The position numbers were made by a program, and so were the translations under genes. 64,000 bases of DNA from Hypericum androsaemum. Its lineage: Eukaryota; Streptophyta; Magnoliopsida; Malpighiales; Hypericaceae. The stretch is taken from NCBI GenBank assembly GCA_963995505.1, contig OZ023187.1, forward strand, positions 14,533,176-14,597,175, read 5' to 3'. Of this stretch, positions 1 to 10,244 are shown piece by piece. The first letter of the stretch is position 1. Every line of letters begins with the position of its first letter. Below the pieces are notes generated by a model. It had not been told where the DNA came from, did no database searches, and saw only the letters and a program-made list of their open reading frames with translations.

Positions 1-244
1 CTTGGATTAGTTTGTTCTAGTGTGAATCTTTCGTTTCCAATTACAATTCTACTTCTACTTCAAAAAATTACAATGTCGCGTTTTCGAAGTTCCAACATCC
101 ATAATGGCCCGTCATTGTCGGGTATAACCGATCTTGGACGTGTGCGTTATTGGAAATCTGTAAGATTTTCTTGCTTAAATACTAGTTAGCCAAGTAACCT
201 GGTCACTATTTAAAAAAAGACAAAACGATAATAGGTAAAAAGAT
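1..244. other. intergenic flank, nothing recognised
   Basis: AT-rich sequence before the tRNA gene. I see no coding region or repeat that can be supported. Confidence 0.5.
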
Positions 245-317
245 TTCCGTTGCCGGGACTTGAACCCGGGTCTCTCGGGTGAGAGCCGAGTATCCTGACC
301 AACTAGACTACAACGGA
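245..317 (-). tRNA. tRNA-Glu (anticodon CUC)
   Basis: Read on the minus strand this 73-nt segment folds as a cloverleaf. The 7-bp acceptor stem is TCCGTTG paired with CAACGGA, with discriminator A at 245. The anticodon stem CTCGG/CCGAG encloses the loop CTCTCAC, which places CTC at positions 34-36 and so reads GAG codons (glutamate). The T arm contains GGTTCAAGTCC, the normal B-box. There is no intron and no encoded CCA, as expected for a plant nuclear cytosolic tRNA. It is an ordinary Pol III gene whose promoter lies in its own A and B boxes. Confidence 0.95.
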
Positions 318-700
318 ATGATGTTAGCTGTCAATATTTTATTTTTAATAATATGATTCGTGCTCAACTATTCAGAACCTTCTAAGAAACCCATTAAGGC
401 TGCAAGAAAGTCAGCAACTATTGATATTGAGCTAAGGTATGGCATTGTTTGACCAACCTATCCGGTGTTCAACGATTTTCTCTTCTATTATGCCAACCTG
501 GAGGGACTTCATCTCCTCTGAGGATACCGCCTTTTTTACAAAAAATTCAATACAATTTTATTTTTCTTTCTTAAAAGGGAATTCAATGCAGTTAAGCAAA
601 AACCAAAATTAAAGATCGTGTTACTAATCAATTGAAGATTCTTAGTACAGAACACAGCCACTACTTTGAGAACTTGTCACCTCTAGGAATATACATACAA
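318..700. other. intergenic, nothing recognised
   Basis: AT-rich spacer between the tRNA gene and the GC-rich open region. No supported feature. Confidence 0.5.
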
Positions 701-719
701 AGAAGATGAACATATATTT

Positions 720-2035
720 TCTCCCAGGCGCTCATTCCTAGGCATCTCCATCTCCTCCGTTCCTTCCCTCCCTCTTCCTCTTCATCTCGTCCCCTCCTCC
801 CCCAAATCTCTATTTGAGTGTCGTCTCTCCTCTTCCTTCGGGAGGACTGCCGGCGTCCTCCCCGCCGCCGGTGACCATGGCGGGGTCCAGCGCGGCTTGG
901 TGGTGGATTTTCCTCCCCTCCAAGTCGCGGGTCGCATAGCCCCCACTTTGGAGTTCCCCCTCGTCGGTTTTCCTCCCTCGTGTTATGCGAGCTCTGATGG
1001 CCTCTCTCCTCACGGTTGCGGTTTTCCCTTGCCTGGGGCTTCTCCTGGCTTCTTCGTCGTCTTTTGCAGGTGGGGTTTGGACGGTTGTCTTCCTCCTTTG
1101 GCAGATGCCCCTTTAGGGATTTGGTGTCCGCCTTTTTCTGCAGGTGCGATTGGGAGTCGGGAGTTCCTGGGTTGGTGGCGTGGTGGCCGTCGGGGGTGGC
1201 TGAGGGATCCGGTCGGTGGCGGGTGGTCTACGGTGCTTGGATGTCCGGGTTTGGGCTCTCTGTTTTTGCCTTTTGCGCTCTCCCCGGTGTCTCTTTGATG
1301 CTGCTGTGCTTGGGGTTGATGTTGAGGTGGATGCTTTCGAGCCGCAACTTCCCGCTGCTCCCTCCTCTAACCTCGTTTTGCTTGTTGCGCTTCCTGCTAC
1401 TTTTTTGCCCTGCGCTTCGGGTGGTTTGGTTGAGCCTTCAGCTACCTTGGTTGAATCAGATGTTTGGTTCGATAACCTATTTCCCGACTCTTCGGATCGA
1501 GTCTGTGTTGAGCCGATCTCGGTGCCTCGTGCTCGCAAGCAGGGCCACTCGGATCTATTCCTGCCCCTCACTCGATCTAGTTGCCGTGTGCATCGGTCTA
1601 GGGAGAAGGCAGCGGCGGCTCTCATGACGTTTCCACTGCAGAAACTGAAGATTATGTCACCTAGGAAGACTAAAGCGACGCTTCCTCTGGGGTCTTTGAT
1701 CGCAGGTATGGATGCTCAGGACGAGGAATTTCCTCTAGGGTCTTTGATCGCGATGGGCTTCTCTTGGGAGGAGGATACGTCAAAGATTCTCCATCTGATC
1801 AAGGACGCAGCCCGAGGTTTTTGGTGCTTCCATCCTCCTTGATTTGTTTCTTGCGTGGTAGTGTTCTTGCCCTTCTCTTGGTATATGTTTGGTGTATATT
1901 TAGTTTTTTTTTGTATGACACGTTGGTGTTCGTTATAGATAGTGTGTATCTCTGTGTTGCTTAGATAAACATTATCTATACCCTCTGATGTACTTTGGTG
2001 AATTATTGGTGAAATACAATTTTTACTTATAAAAA
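720..2035 (+). other. GC-rich open region, uncharacterised, possibly retroelement-derived
   Basis: Base composition changes sharply here from AT-rich flank to GC-rich, with open frames of 130-208 codons in several phases on both strands. The longest plus frame (1216-1842) starts on GTG, not ATG, so its N-terminus is not credible as a gene start. Its C-terminal part contains a short duplication: PLGSLIA appears twice, from direct DNA repeats near 1684 and 1732. The segment ends in a T-rich stretch and an A-rich tail around 2028-2036, which would suit an old LINE-like insertion. I found no matching target-site duplication and no domain I can name. An expressed host exon is an alternative. Confidence 0.3.
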
Positions 2036-2039
2036 ATGT

Positions 2040-2643
2040 CTTTCATTAAATTATGATGGATGTCTATCTAATATCTTAGTCACCTTGGTATAATTACTTT
2101 CTGAGGACTTATGAATATAAAATTTAACTTATAAAAGAAAGAATGGGATCGGACATCGGATTTATAGTTAGTCGGCGTGGGTCGTGGTGGCCGGTCGGTG
2201 TTTCCGAGGAATTTGTTGGGGAAATTAATTCATTAGGTGAGCGAAGTTAAGGAAATTCCCCTGGAGCATATTTTGGGACAGTCAAATATGTTTAATAGGG
2301 GTAAGATGCAAGGAAATTTCACTAAATAGTGATAAAATATTATTTTAATTTGATAAAAATATCTCGAGTTAAAATATTAAAAATGTAACCTTATTAAAAA
2401 TTTGTTTAAAGAGTTTTACCATAATTAGTCTTAAGATATTTGGAATAATTTAATATTTATTAATAAATATAAATAATAAAAAATTATTAAAAAATCTCTA
2501 TTCCGACGGATAATCTTACCAATTTGATCGATTGAATCTAAAAACAAAAAAGATTTTGGTCGGCGTTTTCGTCCGTTTTTAAACTCAATGTTTGGTGCAT
2601 TTTGTACAATCATTGCCCATTAGATTTTGAATTTACCCGAGAC
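2040..2643. other. AT-rich intergenic, nothing recognised
   Basis: Very AT-rich spacer. The only open frames are short and of low complexity. No supported feature. Confidence 0.5.
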
Positions 2644-2959
2644 AGAAGAAGTGTGCTTTTGTGCAACTATCTGCTGGTTCCTGAAAAATCGGATAATTTT
2701 TAATGTGATAGATGTGATCGGGAATTTCTCAACCATGTTATTCTCAACCGTGCCCACGAATAAATTTATTGATCGAATTCGTTATCTGATTTAGGACCCT
2801 AGGTATTCTTGTACTTGGATTCCCTTACATGAATTGGGCATGTTGGTCTCTGTTTCGGAGGTTGAGATTGTCTCAACTCCTACCACTGTCTCCAGTTGTA
2901 AATCCTGTGTTTTTTAATATAATCAATTTACTTACAAAAAAAAGAAGAAGCGTGCTTTT
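2644..2959 (+). mobile_element. short retroposon with 17-bp target duplications
   Basis: A 282-bp insert (2661-2942) ends in an A-run after ACTTAC and is flanked by near-identical 17-mers: AGAAGAAGTGTGCTTTT at 2644-2660 and AGAAGAAGCGTGCTTTT at 2943-2959, one mismatch. Long variable target duplications plus a 3' A-tail are the hallmark of LINE-mediated target-primed reverse transcription. The insert has no coding capacity, so it is either a 5'-truncated LINE or a SINE. I see no clear Pol III A/B boxes, which favours a LINE 3' end. Orientation follows the tail. Confidence 0.75.
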
Positions 2960-3655
2960 AGTTATTTGTCATGTATTTATATAAATTATTGGTGTAGTGG
3001 ATTTTTGATGGCTAATAAAATTTTATGTATAAAAAAAGTCTGCTTTAAAAGCAAAGTACTTGCCAAAAAAGTCTTTAAAACATAAACGAAATTTTGACCA
3101 ATTAATCTCTCCCCGGAGGCAAAGAAAATGATTATCGTGGCCCAATTTTGTCCAAACATAAGGCCCAAATGAAAGGTCGTACAAAACGGGCCTACATCCA
3201 CTGAATACGGGCCTGAGCTTGCTTTATAAGAAATTACGCCGGACAATATTTCACTGGGAAATATATATTTCATTTTTTTTCTTCGAAGAAATATATATTT
3301 CGCAGTATGAGCTCAATGACCAAGTTCAAGGTTATGAGCCACGACTTCTAAGTTTTAACATGAAGGATATATCTTCTCCATCTATTATATATCTTGTCAC
3401 TAAGACAGAATTCTAAGTACATCAAAATTTCCATATATGGGCAACCCAAGAAAAGATAAATCTAGTCCCCGAAAAAGTCTTTAACTAAAGGGAAAGAAGA
3501 GAGCAACATGACCCGGCCTAGTTGAATCTTCGTTAGTCGATTCAAACTAATTAATCGATTTAATAGATGTTCGAGTATCAGCAAAAAAAGAGAGAATAAT
3601 ATAATCTGTTTGAACATGGATTAGACGGGCCAACTCGAACGAGAATCACATGTAG
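2960..3655. other. intergenic, nothing recognised
   Basis: AT-rich spacer with only short frames. No supported feature. Confidence 0.5.
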
Positions 3656-3880
3656 CTAATTATGATTAGGACCCCAACAAATTAAATGTAGGAGCAATTC
3701 CCCTTTCTCTTCCTCTCTCCTCCTCTTGTCATTCCTCTCTAGTCTCGCGCCTTTCTTAGTGCCCTGGTCGTCACGCTTGTGGTTGCCAGTAGCCAACTCT
3801 CCGGGACTCATATAATTCCCACTCTTTTGCATGAACTTGAACGCCTCCTCAAACTTGCAACCTCCTTTCTCGTTACCCAT
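3656..3880 (-). pseudogene. possible diverged wound-responsive (DUF3774) relic
   Basis: An ATG-initiated 74-codon frame ends LLHLICWGPNHN. The last 25 or so residues (around NDKRRREEEKGELLLHLICWGPN) line up by eye with the C-terminus of the wound-responsive protein at 52686-52949 ([23 protein letters not shown]). The family's N-terminal block, with [18 protein letters not shown] and CRWN, is absent. The upstream half contains CKFEEAF and SGNYMSPGELA, which I do not recognise. It is either a decayed or exon-shuffled family member on the same strand as the intact genes, or a chance resemblance at a short basic C-terminus. Confidence 0.3.
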
Positions 3881-5474
3881 ATGGCAATCTACGCTCTAGA
3901 CCCGGCTAGAACTCAGATTAGTCCACGTAGTAGTGTTCGGATACAGAATAGTCTAGACAAAAAAATCTACACTATACACCCCCTACCCTCTTTATATCTT
4001 CAATAAAAAGAGCGGAAATGAACTTATTGAGAAATACTGGAAGCTCTTTCTTTCTTTTTTTGGTTTGGTAATTTTTTTCTTGGTTATTTGCCTGGGAGAT
4101 GTTTTAGGGCACGGTCGATGCAATTTATATTTATATGCGACTAGTGTGGAATTAACGTGGAAGACACTTGACAGGGTGCCCATAGTAAGTAGTATGTGGT
4201 TTATTTGCTAAAACTAAGGATGGGAGTTGGTGGGTTTCAAAGGGTTACATCATGTAACTTTCATGATATGATAATAGTAGTTAATTCCTGGATTTGTGGG
4301 TAATGGTTTCTAACAATCCAAGGGGTGAGTCATTTCTGTCTTGTTACGTGTTACTTTGTTTTTTCCCCCAAAATTACCTTAGTGAAGATTTCATCTTGTC
4401 GATTATACAGCTGCGTGTACGTAATAATATATCGAAAGATATTCGAATCATATTTAACAGTGTATCTGTGGTATCGCGAATCATATTTAATGTATTTTTA
4501 TTTAGATATAAAATTTTCTTGTTTAACACGAACTAGATTTACTAATTCAAGTTTGAGAAAATAGCGACAAAATTTACTGAACAATATTTTAGCACTGCTG
4601 TATTTTTAAGCGTTTGAAACCAGCTAATTCAAGCGTTGAAACACTATATTAATTTTTCTGCTTGTATGATGTTCTTAAAAGATGAAAAAAAAATTTGACA
4701 AATATTTAACACGATGCGTTATCAATATATCAAACTTATAACTTTTTAATTGATTGAGAATGTCATCATCAATTAATCTAAGTATTTGTTGGTAATTGGA
4801 TTGTTAATTGGTTTGCCTCAAACGTTTAAATGATAAAATAAGCACGTGCTAAAGGGACTTCTTGTCTGGACGCGTGTTCGAAGTTGCAGACTCAAGCCCA
4901 CCGTTTCGACAGAGGGATACTGTTTTGTTTCGGTGGGCCGGCGGCTTTGCGGAATTGGCGAAATTGTCCCTAGGAGAAAGTAGCCACGAGCTTAGTGATG
5001 CGAGGCACAACCGGAAATTCACCACTACCGGAGTTGGTGTCAGTGTCGTAATTCTTAAGCTTCTACGTACAAACCAAAATTAGCAATTGGAACATAATTG
5101 TTTCTTCCTGGTATACAAAACAAAATTGACGAGTCAGATCGATCGCGATTAACTGACCAATAAAGAAAAAAATTGTTCACCGGATAGGACTTTTAAAATA
5201 TTTGAACATTTGATGAGTCGCTAAATCAGACTTTAAGCTGAGTATAACTTTTTTTTAAATAATTATTGTGTTTTTAATAGTTCAAATTATATTTTTTAAA
5301 CTAAGACAATCATCTCACTTTTGATTTAAATGTTTGTCGACCGATTCTAAAACTATGTTGTGCCCCGGAAATAAATATGTAAATTCACATGCAATGCCAA
5401 AATATTTTTAGTTTATATGAGTAAAAAGATATATAGTGGTGAATGATGGCCGGCGACGGAGCCACATGAAAAGC
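3881..5474. other. AT-rich intergenic, nothing recognised
   Basis: Long AT-rich stretch with scattered short frames in low-complexity sequence. No gene or repeat I can support. Confidence 0.5.
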
Positions 5475-6218
5475 AGTTAAGATTAGGGATGGCAGAAATA
5501 CCCATACCCTGGGGGTCGGACCCTATCCTTACCCTACGAGTCTAGGGTATGTTGACTTTGACTGGGTCTAGGGTAGGGTATGGGTATGAGTCCATGTTTA
5601 GAAGTAGGGTCTAGGGTAGGGTATGAATCCATAGTTAGACCCTGTGGGTCGGACCCTACCCTTACATTTTTACCCTATTTGAGACCCTACCATAATTAGA
5701 CCCTAGTTAGACCCTAATTAGACCATAATGATAATATATATAATATACTTTATGGTTAATTTTAACTTATTTATTACGTTATTACACAACCAGCTTAGAA
5801 GATGTCATGAATGATGGATTACTAGAAGTCGATATTCTATATTTTTCTTTTGTTGAATTGTTTATGTACTTCAAATTTGAAAAAAAAATCTTGTACTATT
5901 GAAATTAAATTACAAATTTTGATGTTTCATCAATTTTCTATTGAATGTTAATGTGTAACATAGTAGATATCTTGAATTTGTTTGAATTTTATATAAAAAT
6001 TAACTTTTGATTAAAAAATATCAAAATGTAGAACGTTAAAGGGTCGGACCCTACAGACCCTCAAGACCCAGGGTTTTCAGGAGGGTAGGGTATGAATCTA
6101 ACAATAAAAAATTTGTAGGATCGAGAGTAGGGTATAGGTCCAACTAAAAAAACTAGGGTATGGGTAGGATCCTACCAATACCCTACCCTACCCTACCCAT
6201 TGTCATCCCTAGTTAAGA
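5475..6218. mobile_element. hAT-type MITE (non-autonomous), 728 bp
   Basis: The element (5483-6210) starts TTAGGGATGGCA and ends TTGTCATCCCT, imperfect terminal inverted repeats. It is flanked on both sides by the 8-bp direct repeat AGTTAAGA (5475-5482 and 6211-6218). An 8-bp duplication and AGGGATGRCA-type ends are typical of hAT superfamily elements. Both subterminal regions are packed with CCCTA/TAGGG motifs in opposite orientation, the middle is AT-rich, and there is no transposase frame. It would have been moved in trans by an autonomous hAT transposase not present here. Confidence 0.85.
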
Positions 6219-7456
6219 CATCTGTCTCTACAAAAAATTAGAATAATCATACAATTTTATTAAAATTTTCGGTTTGAAACTCAGATTTCAATTTGCACCG
6301 AGAAGGTTTATACTACCAAAAGAAGTTCTGTAATCTAAGGACACAATGTATTACAAATATTTAATAAGATTAGAATTCAAATCTTCACAATGTAAAAAAA
6401 AATTACCTTCAAAAACAAGTTTATACTTTGGCAATAACATTTTTAACATATATATCCCCTAAAAAATTCCGTCACATCATTTTCAAATCCCTTAGAAAGG
6501 ACTAGTGAGTGTAAATGACTTAAATTACCGCTTTTTGATGAAATTTTACAAATGAAAAAAATATTATTATCGATTTATCCATAAATAGAATGCGACAATA
6601 GATGTAAGAAAAATCCTTACTTAGACAACTTAAAAGTGGTGTTTTATTACTAATTTGAATCTATGAGTACACGATGTTATATAAGAAATGTAATTGGTTA
6701 ATAACTTCAGCATTTGAGAAGTAATTGTGTAATTGACTCTTAGAGCCACCGGCTTAAATTTGTTTGCCCACCAAATACCAGCACATTGGAATAATTTAAT
6801 CTACATAGTACTAGACCTGAAACAACTTTGTTTTTTTCTCTGGAAAACGCCGTTGTGTGCCTTTGAGGCTTTGACCAGCTCACGCAAACGACGTAGTTTT
6901 GTCGGCGCCTTTATTTCTTCCTTTCATCTTGGAATTAGCATTTAGATCCAATGTTTTGTTATAAAAATGTTAAAAACCAAAACCGCGTCAGCCTCCTCTT
7001 AGACGAATTGTTTAGATTTTGATTTATATATTAATTCATCTTGGCGTGTTATTGAATCAAAATTATAAGTATTTGAAAATTTAAGAATTTATAGACTTAA
7101 AGTTGAATATTTATGATTCCATAGTTTTAGAATTTAGGATGCCTATGAAGATTATAAAGTAATATCGAAATGGGTTGGTATGTTACTTATTTTTTGTCAT
7201 CGTTAGACTTTCTTTTGGGTTTATACTGCTAATCTTTGACACCAATCTAAGTTCAAATTCAGATATAAATAAATTTTTCCGAGCCAGGTGTAATTCTCTT
7301 TCTAACAAATATCTATTGTGTACTTGAATTCGAGATATTTTAGTTAAAATACTAATTACATGCCAAGAATACAGCTCAGAATCGTAGATAACTTCTTCTT
7401 TTTTTGAAGGATTAGATAACCTAATTAGTAACAAAATGTTAAAAACCAAATGTATA
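6219..7456. other. AT-rich intergenic, nothing recognised
   Basis: AT-rich spacer between the MITE and the wound-responsive gene. Minor frames show no recognisable domain. Confidence 0.5.
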
Positions 7457-7753
7457 CTAAAACCTAGTAGTACTCGGACCCCAACAGCCAAGACCCATGA
7501 CCTTGTCCATGGAAGCCTCCCCCCTTGTCCTAACTACACCCACATTTCCTCCGTCCCTATCATCGGATTTTCCGGCACCGGCCGACGAGAAGAAGGAAGA
7601 GGTCGGCCGGAAACGCGATCCGGTAATGTTGGCCTTTGCATGTTGGTGGAGAGACCGGAGAGTGTAGTTCCACCGGCAGATGCCTTGGTCTTTGAGCGCC
7701 TCCACCGCACCTATACTCGCAGCCACCGTCCAGGCCTTCACGGTTGCAGCCAT
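7457..7753 (-). CDS. wound-responsive family protein (DUF3774)
   Basis: Complete single-exon gene of 98 codons, ATG at 7751-7753. The N-terminal block [18 protein letters not shown] is followed by CRWNYTLRSLHQHAK, a variable Ser/Gly-rich middle, and the C-terminal GLGCWGPSTTRF. This order and the length of 85-100 residues define the plant wound-responsive/DUF3774 family, small proteins induced by wounding and other stress. The hydrophobic, Ala-rich N-terminus is family-typical; the biochemical role is not established. It is the left-flank relative of the genes at 52686 and 53633, on the same strand. Unlike the 52686 copy it keeps the TTRF tail shared with 53633. Confidence 0.9.
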   Translation of the reverse strand: MAATVKAWTVAASIGAVEALKDQGICRWNYTLRSLHQHAKANITGSRFRPTSSFFSSAGAGKSDDRDGGNVGVVRTRGEASMDKVMGLGCWGPSTTRF

Positions 7754-7851
7754 ACCCTGAGTCGAGCACTTTCGGATCTTCGAGTTTTTGTGGTCGAAAT
7801 TAGGAAGAGATGTTAATTTTGATGGGTGAAGAAGGGGGGGTTGGTGCTGGT

Positions 7852-7860
7852 TTTATATAT
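7852..7860 (-). promoter_or_regulatory. TATA box of the wound-responsive gene
   Basis: On the minus strand ATATATAAA lies about 100 bp upstream of the ATG at 7753. This leaves room for a 5' UTR of roughly 70 nt, a normal plant promoter geometry. Confidence 0.6.
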
Positions 7861-8419
7861 GGGAGGTTTGGGTGGTAAGTGAAAAGTAGAAAACCGGAGG
7901 CGGGTTCAGCGACACTATAGGAAGGATCCCACAGATTTTGTGATTAATTGAACAAAGTAACAGGTAGGTGTGTCTCTTCTGTGTGCCAAGTCGGTATGTG
8001 GAAAAGTTGGAACTTCAAAATTGGACAAGTGGAAAACTTGGAAAGTAACGAACATACTAAGCTCGTTAAAAGGTGAAACAAAACAGTACAAGTTTTCTCA
8101 CCTTAAATTAATTAATTTAGCAGTGACGAATAAAATGTAGTCTAAAAAATCGAAGCTCATTAAAAGGTGAAATTTTAGTCACAAATTTTATACGTTTTAT
8201 TATAAGCTATGGAAATAAAAAAAATTACATGGTAAAAATAAACTTTTTCGTTTTTACGTGCCATGTTATCAGTAACCTGAACAGATGGAAGATAGTTGAC
8301 ACTTCACATGAAAAATTTGAAATGATGCAACAACAATAAAGAATTTGTGAGTGTAACTAAAATGGCGCACGTAAATTTTTAGTCATTTTATGCAATTTAA
8401 ATTACAAGATATGAAAATA
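7861..8419. other. promoter-side intergenic, nothing further recognised
   Basis: Sequence upstream of the wound-responsive gene and next to the insertion site of the copia mosaic. AT-rich, no gene. Confidence 0.45.
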
Positions 8420-8424
8420 ATAAT

Positions 8425-8865
8425 TGTTGGATCCTTAATCCAACATTGGGCTTATATGTGAAATAATCATATAATGGGTTGTCATATTCGGCTGAGCCCA
8501 CTTGAAAGTGATAAGTAAGTATGCGGGCTTTAATGTATCTAGTAGGGTGCGGACCTTTAATGTGTAGAGACATTAAGTTAATTGCTTGTTTTGTTATGGG
8601 CAAAACGGTAATTTACCAAATATGGGTTTTTTCTATATAAGGAGGGTCTTGGTCCCCGGGTTAGATAACACCGACACACTTCCCATTGAGTTTAGGTGAG
8701 AGAAAGCTTAAGGAATTCTGTCAAGGTTTGTCGTAACCTGGAAGGCCAACCTGTCTTCCTGGATCAGAGCTGCACTATGGATTCAGGTATGTTCCGCATT
8801 CAGTTTTGTCTTGATAATTTACATGAGATCTTGGGATATGGATTATAAGGTTGATTGATCCAACA
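8425..8865 (+). repeat. family A 5' LTR
   Basis: 441-bp LTR, starting TGTTGGAT and ending GATCCAACA, immediately followed by a tRNA primer site. It has a TATA box, CTATATAAGG, at about 8633-8642. Compared by eye with the outer 3' LTR (48127-48574) there are roughly nine substitutions and three short indels (about 2 percent), so the insertion is fairly recent. The first 21 bases form a perfect inverted repeat: TGTTGGAT, spacer CCTTA, then ATCCAACA. Confidence 0.9.
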
Positions 8866-8867
8866 AG

Positions 8868-8879
8868 TGGTATCAGAGC
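8868..8879 (+). promoter_or_regulatory. primer-binding site, initiator tRNA-Met
   Basis: TGGTATCAGAGC lies two bases after the LTR. This is complementary to the 3' end of plant initiator tRNA-Met, the usual primer of Ty1/copia minus-strand synthesis. Confidence 0.9.
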
Positions 8880-10244
8880 CTCTCATGCTAGATTGTTAAG
8901 ATTTTTCGGATTTAGATCTGTTCCAGTTATTATTAAAAATAAAAAATAAATTTCGGGAACGGATCGCGATCGACGTCGTGAACGACGTTCACGCGCCGAT
9001 CCACGAGCTCCGGGTACCACCGACGAGCTCGTCTCAGCGCCAGCGTCGTGGTGGTACCAGCGGTGACCTCCGGATCGACGGGATCGCGGAGCTATCGTCG
9101 AGGTCCGCCGACGACTCGTCTACCGTGGGCGCCTCGCGCCACCGATCGTAGATCGGAGACCACCGACGTGCTCGTCTCATCGCGAGAGACGTCGTGGTAC
9201 CGGCGTTGTCGACCGGTTTTGCTCCGACGAAGAGATCGAAGCTTTTAAAGCTTCGACGACGGTTTTCGGGGTCGAAAGCTTCTTCGCCCGATTACGGCCT
9301 CTACGCGCGGAAATCCGGTGATCGGAGACCAACGGCGTGCTCGCCAGGTCCCGATCTACACTTTGGCACCGGCGGTGTCGACCGGCGATGGGCCGATAGT
9401 CGACGGTGGTCGGGGGACTAATCTGCAATTATCCCAAGGACCGGATGTTGTGAATTAGAAGTTTTTCAGGGGTCAAAATGCAAATTTGTAAAATCAGAAA
9501 TTGCAAATATGCCCCTGGGGCATTTCTGCAATTTCGATCCGGATGGTTAATTACGGTATGGTACCTTGATTAATCATAAAATTGCAATTTGGTCCTTCGA
9601 TAATTTTGGGGACTTATTTGTAAATTTGCACTTCTGGAAAATTACAGTTTGGTACTTGTACTTTTTTGGAAATTACAGTTTGGTCCTCGGATGTTTCTGT
9701 AATTTTGGTTTTTGGGCAAATTACATTTTAATCCCTCAATTAATTCAGAAATTGCAAAAGGGTCCCTGAATATGCAATTTTAAAATTCAAATATAAAGTT
9801 GTTATATGTATTTTAAAATGGATTGATTAACACAACATGTCGCCAAAGTGACCTCTATTGTGAAAATCATTTTGTGATAAAATACAAAAGGTTGTGTATA
9901 TGCAATTTTGTAAGTATTTATCGGCCCAAAGGAAGATAAATATTTATCGTTGACTTGCATTACACTAGTGTAGTGATGAACATGTGATAATCTTTGGTTT
10001 TGCATATAAATAATAAATCGGCCCAAAGGAAGGTTTATTGTTTGATATGTCCTTATTGTCAATGTTCGATTACTGCAACAAGATATCACTTACAAGTTAT
10101 TATTTTGTCCAAAGATAAAATATTAATGGAGTGTTCGATGTCTTGAAATGGGATATTACTTTATTTGAATTTATTAAGTTTTCAGGATTAAGACTAATGT
10201 GAGCCATTTTTCGTTTGTTTTGTCTATCTTCTCTGGATTCAGCC
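8880..10244 (+). other. family A leader (5' untranslated region)
   Basis: A long leader of about 1.4 kb in three zones. 8950-9425 is strikingly GC-rich with repeated GTCGTGGTACC-like words. 9430-9785 consists of about seven degenerate copies of a unit resembling AAATTACAGTTTGGTCCT, spaced 31-60 bp apart. 9915-10129 has three hairpins, two with identical 12-nt loops. Open frames in the GC-rich zone look incidental. Packaging, dimerisation and translation-control signals would be expected in this position in a retroelement RNA; their assignment here is inference. Confidence 0.6.

Noticed and set aside
1113..1627. Minus-strand 170-codon Thr/Ser/Arg-rich frame
   Set aside because: It overlaps plus frames of similar quality in GC-rich DNA; composition alone explains it.
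5500..6200. Interstitial telomere-like repeat
   Set aside because: The TAGGG words are not in the regular TTTAGGG plant telomere register, and the segment is bounded by inverted repeats and an 8-bp duplication, which a MITE explains better.
8960..9430. Arg/Ser-rich frames of 66-83 codons in the A leader
   Set aside because: Open in both directions because of GC richness, not followed by a gag fusion, and no copy elsewhere in the window to test.
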